Of a DNA stretch of 64,000 bases, positions 1 to 12,516 are shown piece by piece; position 1 is the first letter of the stretch; each line of letters begins with the position of its first letter. The position numbers were made by a program, and so were the translations under genes. A model generated the notes under the pieces. That model saw nothing but the letters and a program-made list of their open reading frames with translations. It was not told the DNA's origin and did no database searches. This DNA is from Auriscalpium vulgare (Eukaryota; Basidiomycota; Agaricomycetes; Russulales; Auriscalpiaceae): the NCBI GenBank assembly GCA_019915015.1, contig JAHBBC010000001.1, positions 2,232,001 to 2,296,000 on the forward strand. The letters run 5' to 3'.

Positions 1-870
<870 letters not shown>

Positions 871-1044
871 AGCGCTATGTGGCTGGTTTTAGAAGGATAT
901 ATTACTTGTGATGCACTGCTCTGTTATTACAACTACTACGGATCATAGGCGATTGATAACTACTGTAAGACAAATAGTCCCTGTCAACGTCCTTGGGCTG
1001 CGTATCATAATTACATGCATGCAGAAACTGCATGCATAAATATG

Positions 1045-3133
1045 TTATAACATTCGTAAGTCATCCCATCGACCGTCGTCGTCGTTCGTTTCCTCGGGCA
1101 CCGCAGGTGTACCTGCAACTTCTGGATCGGACAGCCCGCCCGACGTTGACCCTCGTCCCTCCGTTTCAGGATGCGCTACCTCCAGCTCCTGCAACATCCC
1201 CCTCAGCAACACAGTATACGTCAGTAACAGGATCACGTACTTTTGACGCAGAGTCCCCATCATACAGCGTCGGCCGCGGCACGTGTGTCATGGAAGTGGA
1301 CCCCATCTGCCCGACGGAGAACGACCGCTCGACAACGTGCAGGCCGTTCGCGGTGATCATGATGTTGCGCGGCGTGTCCGACATGCTGCGCCCGCGGATC
1401 CAGTTGCGCATGCTCAATCTGGGGGAGGTGTGAGAGGGCATGCGGGGCAAACGAGGGGGCGCTTGCGACGTACGCGGCAATAAGGGATGTTGCGTATACT
1501 GCACATGTAGAAACCTTAGCAAGTCGGGATCAGGAGGAGCGGGGAGAAACGCACGCTTCCCAAGAACGATGTACAAGGCAAAGAAGACGAGTGTGTGAGG
1601 CATGGCCAGCCACTACGTTTGACACTCTAGGCATCAGCTTGAGGAACGGAAGGTGGCTTGGGGACGTACAAATGCAAGGACTAAGACGGACACAATGCTT
1701 GAAACGGTGGGTGCGTTAGCACTTGTCGCAACGCAAGCATGTCACACACCTCGTCAAAGCGCCATTATTAATCGTAAGCACCACGATGATGCGTAGCATG
1801 CGCTGAGTACTGCAGGTGGCGTTAGATTCGGTTGAGAGCACAGGTAGTTGTCTGTACTTCGACATTACTTGGCCATGAGAGCGCAGGTGCCAGCATAGTA
1901 CAAGGGTGATCAGGACATCTGTGAGAGCATTGATAGCGAGGCCGGTGGTCCAGAGGGGCTTGACCGCACTGATGAGCATCTAAGAGAGCAGGATTCTTTG
2001 CCGACGAGCACACCTTGTATCGCGTCGTGTATTCCGGCAAGCTCTGCGTAATGCACCTACAGACAGATAGTGATGAGCGCTTGAGCGTTATGAATAAATG
2101 ACGCTCTGTACATTTCGACAGTGGTGGCTGCAAAAAGCTGTTAGAAATCTGGGATATGCTGAGATGTGTATAGAGCTTACTCGTTGCAGTCCCTATCAGA
2201 CGAATGGCGATGCCGTCAGCTCGAGTTGTATGATAGCTCATAACGAGATGCATACCCAACCTCGCGAAGATGAGGAACACCTAGGCGGAGGCTCTCAGCA
2301 TCCTGACTGACATATAAACCATGGAAACTCACAATGGGCCCCACCACCCACCAGTTCCCTTGGCTCACTTTCAATACCGTCAGATACCTTCGTTCGTGAC
2401 TCTACACGGGCAGACTCACGCTTGTATATCCGGTAGCTGTAAAAACTGATACGGAGCGCGTGAGCAGACCGTGTCGCACATAGGAAGGGAAGGACACTCA
2501 CATGTTCGCGCCGAATATCATGGCCACCTCCAGAGTGCGTTAGACAGAGAATATCAGTCTCGATACGGCGGCGTACTGTGAACCAGATTGCAAGCTAGAC
2601 AAGAGAGTTGTGGGCGCGGGTGCGGGAGAACAGCAGGGTCACTCACGCTTTGCGTTCTGTGAGCGCATAGATAAGTCAGACATGTGTGCACGATCAAAGT
2701 GGTAAAGCCTCGCACATGAACAGACGGTTGCCGATGTCTTGGTCGCCAAAATGGACAATCAGAAACTGGTACGTCGCGGCAGCGACGAGAATGGACTGTA
2801 TCGCATCGGTAAACCTGAAGGACGGTGAGCGTTTCAGGCAATGCGGGCCCTGCACGACACGTACCACAGGAACGCGACCTTCACGCACACACTTGAGCAA
2901 TACCCCGGGCTCCGAATAGCTGGACACGCACCACGAGCTTCTGCTGCAACGGGTCCTTCGTAAACTTCTGGAAATACAGGAAGGTCTGCAACATGAGGAA
3001 TCCCGAGAGGCTGCAGGGGGTCGAGGTCAGTCGGCGGCGGGCCATGCGTGGAGAGCAGCTGCACGCACGCCATGGCGAAGAACGCGCCGCCGAGGATCGC
3101 GCCGAGCTGGCTGGCGACGGTCGCCTGCGGCAT
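1045..3133 (-). CDS. DUF6534 multi-pass membrane protein
   Basis: A fungal integral membrane protein of unknown function, similar to proteins carrying the basidiomycete DUF6534 domain. Exons that can be placed on the minus strand are 3069-3133 (start MPQATVASQLGAILGG), 2932-3010 (GFLMLQTFLYFQKFTKDP), a 14-nt exon 2865-2878, then 2814 downward (FTDAIQSILVAAATYQFLIV). Later exons carry FYSYRIYK, GLAINALTDVLITLVL, IIVVLTINNGALTR and FFALYIVLGKR, the usual run of hydrophobic helices. The hydrophilic tail MRNWIRGRS...GSTSMTH precedes a last intron (1189-1240) and a final exon 1045-1188 ending WDDLRML. Splice positions match the second DUF6534 gene at 39803-41920, so the two are paralogues. The middle exons (about 1980-2690) are the least certain. 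An upstream first exon cannot be excluded. Confidence 0.78.
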
Positions 3134-3362
3134 TTATGGCGGTCGTACACGGCGCAGGGGAGAAAGGAGGAAAAGTCGCGACGAGGCCATGGACATTGAA
3201 ATACCGGGAAAATAGAGCCGCTCCGAGGCTCGGACGTACACGTCTTGATGGGGAAGAGTTTGTCCGAGTGTCTCAACGTCATCGTGCAGGGCGGCAGTGG
3301 CAATACAAACGCACCGAGTCATCCGACAAACGATCAGTATCATAGCAAGAGGTATCCTCAGT

Positions 3363-3427
3363 AGTGTACTAGTAGCTATAGTGTACTAGTAGCTATAGTG
3401 TACTAGTAGCTATAGTGTACTAGTACT
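3363..3427. repeat. 17-bp tandem repeat
   Basis: Three exact copies of AGTGTACTAGTAGCTAT (3363-3379, 3380-3396, 3397-3413) are followed by a partial fourth copy ending TACTAGTACTAGA. The repeat lies upstream of the DUF6534 start and just beyond the 3' end of the Sec7 gene. The unit contains the palindrome CTAG and is AT-rich in an otherwise GC-rich region. Confidence 0.9.
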
Positions 3428-3469
3428 AGATATCAACCGCTCCACTCGTACACCCGCACGCGCCCGCGA

Positions 3470-6400
3470 TCAGGGCCCCTCCGCGACCTCCCTCCGATGC
3501 CGCTCGTGCACCTCCCGCGTCGGCGACCCCTGCTCGTCGCCCTCGTGGATCGTCTCCTCGTCCGGCCGCCCCTTCCACTTCCCCTTCGGCCCCCCCACCG
3601 CCTCCTCGCGCGTCTCGTCCCCGTGCAGCGCCCGCTCCAGCGCCTTCTCCCCGCGCCGCTTGAACCGCAGCGCCATCGCCGCCTGCAGCGAGTCGATGTA
3701 CGATTCGTACTTCACAATCTCCGTCAGCAGGTGCTGCGACTTCTTCTCCCAGTTGCTCAGCGCCTTCCCAGCGTTCGCCGAGCGCGATGGGTACTAAGCA
3801 CGGCAGTCAGCATGGCGTGTGTGTTGAGAGGAAGCAGCATGCGCACCAGAGCCATCATGGGAGCGCGCAGCTCGTTGTGCGACTCCAGGTCAATCGTAAG
3901 CGACGCAACGTGTTTCCGCAACGCCTCCAGCTGCGTCTCCTCGTCATGCATGCTCGCCACCGTCGGCGCCTGCGCGGGCTTCCACTCGTTGATGTGCGTC
4001 CGGTCCGCCCAAGGCGAGTTCCCGCTGCGCATCGTCGCCGCGCCGTCCTTCCGGCTGAAGCGGCTGCGGTTGCTCCGCCCGCTGCGCAAGCTCGCGTTGT
4101 CCTGGTAGTCCATGGTCTGCGTCGACTCGTCGTCCGAGATGGAGCGGCCGTGCAGGTGCGGGTCGGTCACGCGGTTCCAGCCGTACTCCATGTTCGAGAC
4201 GCCGCCGGTGAGCGGCTCCTTGCTCTGCCGGGCAGCCCAGTAGTTGCATGTCGAAACCCACTCGTTGACCAGTTCCTCGGTGCCGGCTTGGAAGAAGTAG
4301 ACAGCGCCGTTCGCGAGAGTGAGCACCATGCAGTGGGGGCGCTGGCGATTGTAGCCTGGTGGAGGTAACGCGTGCGCCAATGAATGCGCGAGCTGTACCG
4401 TACCGACATGGTTGGCATTTTCCTACAAAAGCCGAGTCAACATCTGTCATAGCACCCAAATTTGAAGGTGCTCACCAGCCAGTTACCGCCGCCCACCACC
4501 CGCTGTCCGCCTCCGCCATTATCTCCGAACGTGAACATGTTCAGCTCGCCCTTCTGAATGACGACGAACACATCCAACCAAGCTTTTGACTTTGCCCGCT
4601 TGCCAGCAGACTCGTTATACTGCTTGCGGCAAAGCATGCCCTCCTTTGCCCACGGGGGCCCAAGGAGGGCAAGCTCCTCATCGGTGATGCTGATGGACGT
4701 TGACGCCGTGTCATCGCTCTCGTGGCTCCGATCATCGTCCTCCTGCGCCTCTCGGATGATCGTGTGCGAAAGATTTGACGCAAACCCGAGCGCGGGCGTC
4801 AAGAACGACAGCGTCGAGCCGTGGATGCCCTGCGCGACGTTGAGAACAGCCCATCATGGAGAAATCTCAACGCACCTCATGAGCAGACGTTGCGAAGCTG
4901 GGTGCTGGGCTCGCGCGTCCGTCTACGCTGCTATTGCTGCTGTATGGGCTGGCTTGCGCACTGAGGATCGACTGTATGCCGCGTATGCTCCCGCGCTTGA
5001 GCGTCGTCAAACGGTCAGGCTGGACACGCAGACTGCGATTCCGCAGTACAGGTCCGGGGCTCAAAGACGATGTCGACGCGCGGGCGACGCTCCCGAGCGG
5101 CTGCAAAACCTGCTGATTCTTGACGGCATTGTACATGTCCTGCGTTGGGATCACGGTCAGCTCTCCGAACAAATACGAGACGTCTGCCGCAGAGCGCACC
5201 TTCAGGAGGCTCTCCATATCGCTCTCCCAGTTCCGATCATACACCACCGACGAGACCAGCGTGCTGGGAGTCTTCGACTCTGCGCCCGACGTGTTCGACA
5301 CCGATGCCGTGCTGTCGTTCGTCAGCGGGTGTCCAGCAGAGCCTGTGCTGCCGCCGTTCGTGACTTGCGGGGTCGACGAGCCGCCTAGCGAAGAGCCAAG
5401 ATTAGCAATGACCACGTCGCGGGTGATGCTGTTCCAACTGGTTATGCTGTCGCTCCGCTTTGCCCGCGAGCGGACGGTCTGCGTCCCGGCGTCGCTGCCT
5501 TCTGAGCCTGCGCCGCGCAAACTGCTCGCCTCGTCGAAGCCCAAGTCCGACGTGGACCCCTGCGCAGAGCGCGATTGCTCCAGCTGTATCTGGATGGTCG
5601 AAAGCGTATTCCGGACGAATTGCGCCTTGGACATGCGCGTGGAAAGCTCTGCGACATGCAGATCGGTGTTGAGTAGAAGCAGAGAGTAAGAGACTGCATG
5701 AACGACGCCTGTGGAGCCGAAGCTAGGGTGAATAAAGCATAGAGAACGAGGTGAGCACGCACTGGGTGATCCGAACAAACTCCCAGGATTGCAGTCCCAA
5801 TACCGGCGGGCAAACTCTTCCAGGATACGATCCACCTGTTGCGTTTCCGCCTTGAGGTACAACTTTGCGCACAATCGCCTGTCCAACGACAATCAAAACA
5901 CTTCGTGAACTCGTGTAAAAGACCACCCACCGGAAAGCAAGGTCCAGTCTCAAGCCGGTGTAGTCAAAGCGGTCCATGTAGAACCGCAAGGCAACCTTGT
6001 TGACACGCCCACTGCACAACACTCAAGACGTGTCAATGGATCGATCAGATGACGACTTACACGCCACCAAGGTATTCAGCAATCTTTTCCTTGGCCAGAA
6101 ATGTCTCGTCTTCGTCCCAGCACCGCGTGGCCAGGTCCTTACCCTTCGCCTCGATCTCTGCCGGGTCGTCGATGGTCAAGTTCTCCGACGGGAACCGGCG
6201 CAGGCCATGACCGCTCGACGTCAGGTCCTGCTGAGACACAGCAGACAACGTTGTCGACACTGCGACACGTTGAGCGAGCTCATCCTGATACCACCAAGTA
6301 GAGCGGGCTTACCCGAGCGCCCATCCTCAGGAATGAGAGAGGGCTCCGAACTGAACGCGGTGCCTCGTGGCTGGGCCCAAAGCCGCGTCGAGTCCCGAGA

Positions 6401-7962
6401 CGACGTGTGTCCATGCAGCGCTTGCGTAGCATAGCTTGGACTGCGGGGGCCCAATGGCCGGCCGGCGAGACCGGCAGACGGGTACTGTCGAGGAGCAAGG
6501 GAATTGGACCCCGAGCGACCGCGTACAGGTGTTTGCAGGGAGGAAGAGCGCGGGGGCACGATGGGCGCCTCCACATGACCCGACGTCTCCGACGAGCCGT
6601 CGTCGTCCTCCGCGGACGGCGCCGACCCAAGCGTGACGATCGGCGCGCTCTGCGGCAGGGGCGAAGACGCCACCTGGCGGAAGTTCTCGCGCGGCGTCCG
6701 TGTCGAAGGCAGCTCCGCGCTCTGCACGCGCGGTTTTGTGAGCCGCCGCGGGGGTGTCTCGGGGACGTGCAGATCTAAAGGAGACGCCGAGATGGGGTCA
6801 AGTTGCGAAAGCTGGCCCTTGAAATCTGATAGGATACCGTGCATGGTCGAATCCCACCCCTGGGAGTCTTGGCTCCGTTTCTCTTTCGCTGTTTGCGGAA
6901 GTTGCGGAAGCGGCGTGGCAGAGGACGCGTCGGACATTGCTTTTTTGAGGTCGATTTCGCCGACGCTCATGCTCCGCCGTTTGGTGTGCCCGCTGGCCTT
7001 GACAGTGGCGTCTGGACGACTTCGCAGCGTCTTTTCTGGCGAGCGGGAGCGAGAGCGGGCGCGAGGCCGCGGCGAGCGCTCGACCATAATGAGTGACTGG
7101 TCATCGAAAGCGATGTCATTCACGCTCTTCTCTTCGGCGTCGATTTGCGGTAAGGGTTTGGAGGTGTCGGGTCGGAAGGGCGATGCCATGAAAATGTCGG
7201 CTACGGGAGAAGGGAGTTTAGAGCGGGAATGAGTGGGCAGAGGGGGGACGGGAGGTGCCAAGGGATCTGGTCGGCGGGAAGGCGACGACGCGTCCGTCTT
7301 CTACGTACACGACCCTGCGTGAGCGGGATACGTAGAACGCAGTGTGTACACGCACCGAGCGCTCTCGCATGCTGCCCTGTCCAAGCATTTTCCCCAAGAA
7401 CGCACTCGTCTTTGCCCTCATGGACGATTTCGCGCCCTAGACAACTGTGAGCCAAGAGGGAACGCCTGTGCGCACAAGTATGCGACGCACCTTGAACGTG
7501 TCGTCGTCGAACCCTGACGGGCTAGTCACCACCCAGTCGGAGCCCGACGAGCTCGAAGGGGGGACCTTTTGCAACTTGCCCTTGTGCTTTGCGCCGGACG
7601 TCATGAGCGGGGACGAGCCTATGCCCGGAGGGCCAGAAGACGTCGACGAGCGCTGGCGGGTGCGCGGAGAGTCAGACGCCCCCAAGGCTGCGCGGCTGCC
7701 TGAGGGCATCGGTGGTGGGGGCTCGTGCCGCTTGTCCTTCGTGAGGGACGCGGGCAGGACGCTGCCTCGCAGCCTGGCCTTTCGCACGAGCGTGGCCAGA
7801 TCCGGGCTGCTCGCGGTGCCCTGGGATCTGTACATTGAGCGCCTCTTGGTCTGATAGTCGGGGTCTTCAGAGTCGTAGAAGACATCATTGGACGAGGTGG
7901 GCACGCCGGCGGACTGGGACCGCGAGGTCGAGGACGTCGCGCCATTTTGGCCGGGGGTCGGG
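3470..7962 (-). CDS. Sec7-PH domain Arf guanine-nucleotide exchange factor (main part, separated from its 5' end by a retrotransposon)
   Basis: An Arf-GTPase exchange factor of the Sec7 plus PH type (EFA6/Yel1-like layout), acting in membrane traffic. The N-terminal exon (7441-7962) and the next large exon (about 6310-7205) are serine/proline-rich. The Sec7 domain follows in small exons: FLAKEKIAEYLGG, ALRFYMDRFDYTGLRLD, KLYLKAETQQVDRILEEFA with the catalytic Glu region, then VSYSLLLLNTDLHVAELST near 5700. A long linker leads to the PH domain (WAKEGMLCRKQY...WLDVFVVIQKGELNMFTFG near 4500-4650, and HCMVLTLANGAVYFFQA near 4300). A helical tail follows (LEALRKHVASLTIDLESH; ALSNWEKKSQHLLTEIVK), with stop at 3470. 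The reading frame at 7962 continues directly into the segment beyond the retrotransposon at 14055, so this allele is interrupted in coding sequence. Its remaining promoter would have to lie in the LTR. Confidence 0.85.
7958..7962. repeat. Target-site duplication, left copy (TCGGG)
   Basis: TCGGG directly precedes the left LTR (TGTAACGG). The same five bases directly follow the right LTR at 14055-14059. A 5-bp duplication is usual for Ty3/gypsy integrase. Confidence 0.9.
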
Positions 7963-8235
7963 TGTAACGGGCCGAGTGTGAGAAGCAGAGGAGGTTCGAG
8001 AACAGAGCGGGTGCTCGTTGCTGGCGTTGACTCGACAAGGAGAAGTACATGAGCGAGAGGCGACTATGAGCGAGCCACGAACCAAACACACGTAAACATA
8101 AGAGTCTGCCGAGTCAAGTAAGTACGAGGCGAATAGAGAACGAGTCTGTTGGATACACAACACGCGCACGATGAGAACGAGTCCGTGAACGTACGTAGAA
8201 TGTCCGTTGGTAAGTAAGTGACCATGCCCATGACA
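7963..8235 (-). repeat. 3' LTR of the gypsy element
   Basis: 273 bp, apparently identical to 13782-14054. Because the element is on the minus strand, this left copy is its 3' LTR. It lies directly against the surviving Sec7 coding sequence. Confidence 0.95.
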
Positions 8236-8251
8236 TCATCCCCCTTTCTAG
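8236..8251 (-). other. Polypurine tract of the gypsy element
   Basis: Read on the minus strand the bases next to the 3' LTR are CTAGAAAGGGGGATGA, followed at once by the LTR start TGTCATGG. This is the expected position and composition for plus-strand priming. Confidence 0.8.
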
Positions 8252-8272
8252 GGTCACGGACGAAGGGGCTGC

Positions 8273-11200
8273 TCAAAGACTTGGATCCAGCCTGACGGCC
8301 GGCTTGGACACGCGACCTGAGCGAGTCGTGGTCTGCAGCGCAGGTTCGTACACAGACCCTAAGTTCTGTCGTACGACCGGCGGGGACGGAGGGCGCGGAG
8401 CGGCAACGGGTACGGCGGGACGAGCGGACGACGCGGAGGGCAGCGGTGTGGACGGGAGCGGCGCGGAGGGCATCTGGGCAGAGGGAGGAACGAGCGGGTC
8501 AACGGCAACTGGATCGGAAGAAATAGGAATAGAGAATAATTTGTTAATGACAACGGCGTGGGGACGAGGCGCGCGAGGATGACGGCGGTGGAAGCGGTCG
8601 ATGAGTTCGTTCTGGGTGGTAGGGATGTCGGACAAGGGAACCCACGAGTTTTCGGACTCGGGGAGCGACTTCCAGCGAACGAGGTACTCGAAACGATGAC
8701 CAATCTTGCGACAGTCCTGGAGCGACTGAATTTGCAACGCGGCATCTTCGGCGAGTTCGAAAGGAGTCGGAGAGGAATGAGGATGGAAGTCGGAGGGGTC
8801 ACGATACGGTTCAAGGAGTGAGACGTTGAATACGGGGTGAAGACGAGAGAGGTAGGAAGGGAGACGAAGGAGGTAAGCGGATGAGCCTATTTTGCGAATG
8901 ATGGGGTACGGGCCGAGACGGCGATGATCGAGCTTGAGAGAAGGACGTGTAGTCTTGATATTGCGACGGAGTAGCCAGACGAGCTGGTCAGGCTTGAACT
9001 CCGGAGCAGGTAGCGACTTCTCGTTGTAGTACTTGGACTGCAAAGCTTGCGCGTGCAATAACTCGGCGCGCAATTCGGCATGGATGACGTCGAGACGAGT
9101 CGCGAGGTCGTCCGCAGCGGGAACGCTGGAACGCTCGGTGAGTTGCGGCTCGAAGGTGGGGTGGAAAGCGAAATTGGCGAAGAAGGGACTTTGGTGCGTG
9201 GAACTGTTCTCGAGGTTGTTGAAGGCGAACTCTCCCAGAGGGAGGTAGTCGACCCAATCGTCCTGTTGATAAGAACAATATGCACGTAAGTACGTCTCGA
9301 GCGTCTGATTCGTGCGCTCCGTCAGACCGTCAGTCTGCGGGTGATACGCCGTCGACGTCCGAGACTCAATCTTGAGCAGGGAAAGAAGCTCAGTCCAAAA
9401 ACGCGAAATGAAAACAGAACCACGATCCGAAATGATAGAATCGGGAAGGCCATGGTAGCGGAAGATCCTGTCGAGGAACAACCAGGCCAACCCAGGCGCG
9501 TCGATCGTCTCGTTACAAGGAACGAAATGCGCGTAGCGCGTGAGACGATCGCACACGACCCAAATAGAATCGAAGCCATGAGAAAGAGGAAGCTTTACGA
9601 TGAAGTCCATGGTGATTGCCTTCCACGGGCGTGAAGGAATGTCGAGCGGCTTGAGAAGCCCATACGGTTTGTGACGCGGCGTCTTGATACGCGCACAAGT
9701 ATCGCATGCTTCAACGTAGCGACGCACGAAGGTCTGCATGCCGGGCCAGGAATAGTCTCGAGAGACCAACCCAAGCGTGCGAGTACGACCAGGGTGTCCT
9801 GTGGATGGAAGATCATGACGCGAGTGAAGAATGTCAGCACGTAGTGGTCGAGGGACAAAGAGTTTTCCTTTGTGGAACACAAGTCCACCCTCGGACGTGA
9901 AGTCCGAGTTGCCATGAACGAGCGCTTCGCGCCATTCGACATCTTCTCGAAACGCGTCTTTGAAGCGCTCGAGAAGCGTTGAACTGTCGATGGAGAGAGT
10001 GGTGAGGGCGCTGAGCGTCGTAGAGCTCGATGATGATGAAACCTGTGAAGGAAAAAGATGTTCTGTGTGTTTAGCAGTGAGTATCGTCCGGTTCTGCACC
10101 AGGAGGGTGTCATCCCCCTTTTTAGGGACGAAGTCAGCTCGTCGCGATGGAGGATCCGCAACGTTCGACGATCCGGGACCCCAGGTCAACCGGAAGTCAA
10201 AATCAGACAGAAACATAGCCCAACGCGCCTGACGGCGGTTGAGAACCTTCGAGGACATGAAGTACTCGAGGTTCTTGTGATCAGAGATGACAGAAATAGG
10301 AAACGGCGAACCGAGTAGCCACGCCCGCATATCGCGAAACGAATCGACAATAGCGAGTAGTTCCTTGTCGTGGATCTCGTAATTGATTTCCGCCGGTGCA
10401 AGCTTGCGCGAGTAGTAGGCGATCGGATGAAGTTGACCTTCGTCGTCCGGCTGTTGACAGACGCCAGAGATGGCGAAGTCGGACGCGTCGGTGCTGAGCG
10501 TGCACGGCGCGAGCGGATTATAGTGGCGTAGCACTGGGTAGGACGTGAACGCACGCTTGAGGCGTTCGAATGCGTCGCGCGTAGCATCTGAAAATTCAAA
10601 GACGATGTTCTTCTTGGTCAGTGCGACAAGCGGAGTGGTGATGCGAGCATAACCGTCAACGAAACGACGGTAGAAGTTAGCAAAACCAAGGAAAGACTGA
10701 AGTTCCTTCACCGAACTGGGCACGGGCCAGTCGGTAATCGTCGCGAGCTTCTTGGGGTTCATCTTGACGCCTTCAGCGCCGACGATGTAGCCCAGATACT
10801 CCACCTCTGCCTTGTCCCACTCGCATTTCGCGGGGTTAACGCAGAGATGAGCGTCGCGAAGACGATCGAGAACGAGCGCAACGTGTTTGTCGTGCTCTTC
10901 TTGAGTTCTCGAGAAGATGAGTATGTCGTCGAGGTAGACGACACATACGATGTCGAGTAAGTCTCGTAGGACGTCCTGGATAAATGCCTGGAAAGACGCG
11001 GGTGCGTTAGTTAAACCATACGGCACGACGAGGTGCTCGAATAGTCCGAGGGGCGTGCGGAAAGCGGTCTTCCACTCGTCACCCTCCTTGATACGCAAAT
11101 GAGAGTAAGCTGAAACGAGATCGATGAGCGTGAATACTTTGCAGCCCTGTACACGATCGAGCAGGTCGTGCACAAGCGGAACTGGGTAGCGGTTCTTCTT

Positions 11201-12409
11201 CGTGATCGCGTTGAGTCCGCGATAGTCGACGCAGAGGCGAAGGTTGCCCGTCTTCTTGCGGATGAATAGGACGGGTGCGCCAGCAGAGGATGTCGAGCTA
11301 CGGATGTGCCCGCGCTCGAGATTGGTGTTGACGTACTCGGCTAGCGCTTCGCGTTCTTGAGGCGTGAGGCGGTATAGTGGACCGAATGGTGGATCTTTCC
11401 CCTCCTCGAGCTCGATGTCGACATCGAACGAACGATGCGCTGGGAGTTTGTCGAACTCGGAAGAGGAAAAGACGGTCGATGCCCACGGCATGTACTTGGC
11501 CGGGATATGCTGCGCGAGGTCGTCACCAGACGCAGCGGGTGGAGGGTCGGCATCGAGGTCGTCAAGAGGTGAGGATGTCGAACTGGTCGCCGAAATGAAT
11601 GCGGGCGAACCAGTGGGGAGGAAACGAATGAGGCAGACATCATGCGGTTGCGCACGCGCGGCCTTAGCGAATTTGCGAGGTGAAATGGTGCGAATGTTGG
11701 GCGCAGGTGTGAGCGAGGGAGTAGAGCGACCGGAGCCATTCCACTGAACGAGGGACGAGAGTAGCGAGGGTCGAGGAGTCGAAGGACTTGGCGAGGATGC
11801 GCGATCCTGCCGTGGTGATGCATCGGGTGTCGGGCGGATTGTTGTTGAAGCGAACGCAGTCGCGCCAGTTAGACCGAAGCCTATGCCGACGGATGTAGTC
11901 GAGTTGAGCGAAGGACGAGTGAGTCGGGGCGCGAGACCGGAGCCTCTCGCAGAGATGGTGACTGGGTGTGTTCGAGCAAGTCCGCAACAATCGAGGGTGA
12001 GGTTGGAATCAACCCAATCGATGTTGGGATTGTGGCGTTGGAGCCAATCGAGACCTAAAATGACAGGATAGCCGACTGCGACAACAGCCAGCGCTATAAA
12101 TTCAGAGTGAGCTCCCACCGAAAGGTTAGTGACTACATCCTGGGTGATCAGGCCAGAAGCAATCGGGCGATCGTCAACCGCCATGATGGGAACCGGAACG
12201 TCCTTGAGACGTCGCGAAAGAGAATGACGCGTCGCAAAGCGCTCCGAAATGCACGACGTCGTTGCGCCGCTGTCCACGAGCGCGTACGTGTGCAGAGGAG
12301 AACGGTTAGGAAAAGAGAGTGTGACAGACACAAAGAAATGGTCTGGTGAGTTAAGCATGGGCGCGGATGAAGCGAATATGAAGGACGGGTTAGAACGATA
12401 CGCAGGCAT
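8273..12409 (-). CDS. Gypsy Pol polyprotein with chromodomain
   Basis: 1378 aa, uninterrupted. Domain order is aspartic protease (ALVDSGATTSCIS, active-site Asp 46), reverse transcriptase (VPYGLTNAPASFQ, YLDDILIFS) and RNase H (LSTDASDFAISGV). The integrase follows, with its HHCC zinc finger (H..GHPG...CDTCARIK) and a DDE core (TMDFIVKLP, ISDRGSVFISRFW, AYHPQTDGLTERTNQ). A chromodomain closes it (FEYLVRWKSLPESENSWVP). The order protease-RT-RNase H-integrase is Ty3/gypsy, and the chromodomain is the chromovirus signature, thought to steer integration to marked chromatin. The frame is -1 relative to gag and stays open upstream past the gag stop, so Pol may be made by frameshift or re-initiation; the first ATG in this frame is at 12409. 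All catalytic motifs look intact. Confidence 0.96.
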   Translation of the reverse strand: MPAYRSNPSFIFASSAPMLNSPDHFFVSVTLSFPNRSPLHTYALVDSGATTSCISERFATRHSLSRRLKDVPVPIMAVDDRPIASGLITQDVVTNLSVGAHSEFIALAVVAVGYPVILGLDWLQRHNPNIDWVDSNLTLDCCGLARTHPVTISARGSGLAPRLTRPSLNSTTSVGIGFGLTGATAFASTTIRPTPDASPRQDRASSPSPSTPRPSLLSSLVQWNGSGRSTPSLTPAPNIRTISPRKFAKAARAQPHDVCLIRFLPTGSPAFISATSSTSSPLDDLDADPPPAASGDDLAQHIPAKYMPWASTVFSSSEFDKLPAHRSFDVDIELEEGKDPPFGPLYRLTPQEREALAEYVNTNLERGHIRSSTSSAGAPVLFIRKKTGNLRLCVDYRGLNAITKKNRYPVPLVHDLLDRVQGCKVFTLIDLVSAYSHLRIKEGDEWKTAFRTPLGLFEHLVVPYGLTNAPASFQAFIQDVLRDLLDIVCVVYLDDILIFSRTQEEHDKHVALVLDRLRDAHLCVNPAKCEWDKAEVEYLGYIVGAEGVKMNPKKLATITDWPVPSSVKELQSFLGFANFYRRFVDGYARITTPLVALTKKNIVFEFSDATRDAFERLKRAFTSYPVLRHYNPLAPCTLSTDASDFAISGVCQQPDDEGQLHPIAYYSRKLAPAEINYEIHDKELLAIVDSFRDMRAWLLGSPFPISVISDHKNLEYFMSSKVLNRRQARWAMFLSDFDFRLTWGPGSSNVADPPSRRADFVPKKGDDTLLVQNRTILTAKHTEHLFPSQVSSSSSSTTLSALTTLSIDSSTLLERFKDAFREDVEWREALVHGNSDFTSEGGLVFHKGKLFVPRPLRADILHSRHDLPSTGHPGRTRTLGLVSRDYSWPGMQTFVRRYVEACDTCARIKTPRHKPYGLLKPLDIPSRPWKAITMDFIVKLPLSHGFDSIWVVCDRLTRYAHFVPCNETIDAPGLAWLFLDRIFRYHGLPDSIISDRGSVFISRFWTELLSLLKIESRTSTAYHPQTDGLTERTNQTLETYLRAYCSYQQDDWVDYLPLGEFAFNNLENSSTHQSPFFANFAFHPTFEPQLTERSSVPAADDLATRLDVIHAELRAELLHAQALQSKYYNEKSLPAPEFKPDQLVWLLRRNIKTTRPSLKLDHRRLGPYPIIRKIGSSAYLLRLPSYLSRLHPVFNVSLLEPYRDPSDFHPHSSPTPFELAEDAALQIQSLQDCRKIGHRFEYLVRWKSLPESENSWVPLSDIPTTQNELIDRFHRRHPRAPRPHAVVINKLFSIPISSDPVAVDPLVPPSAQMPSAPLPSTPLPSASSARPAVPVAAPRPPSPPVVRQNLGSVYEPALQTTTRSGRVSKPAVRLDPSL

Positions 12410-12516
12410 GAACGTGTTGTCCGTTGCACGAACATGCGTGGGCTCCGGCGTGAAAGCCGTTGCTGAGAGACGTGTCCCATCGTCAGCCGGATGCCCTGGG
12501 ACGTGGGAGCAGCCGG

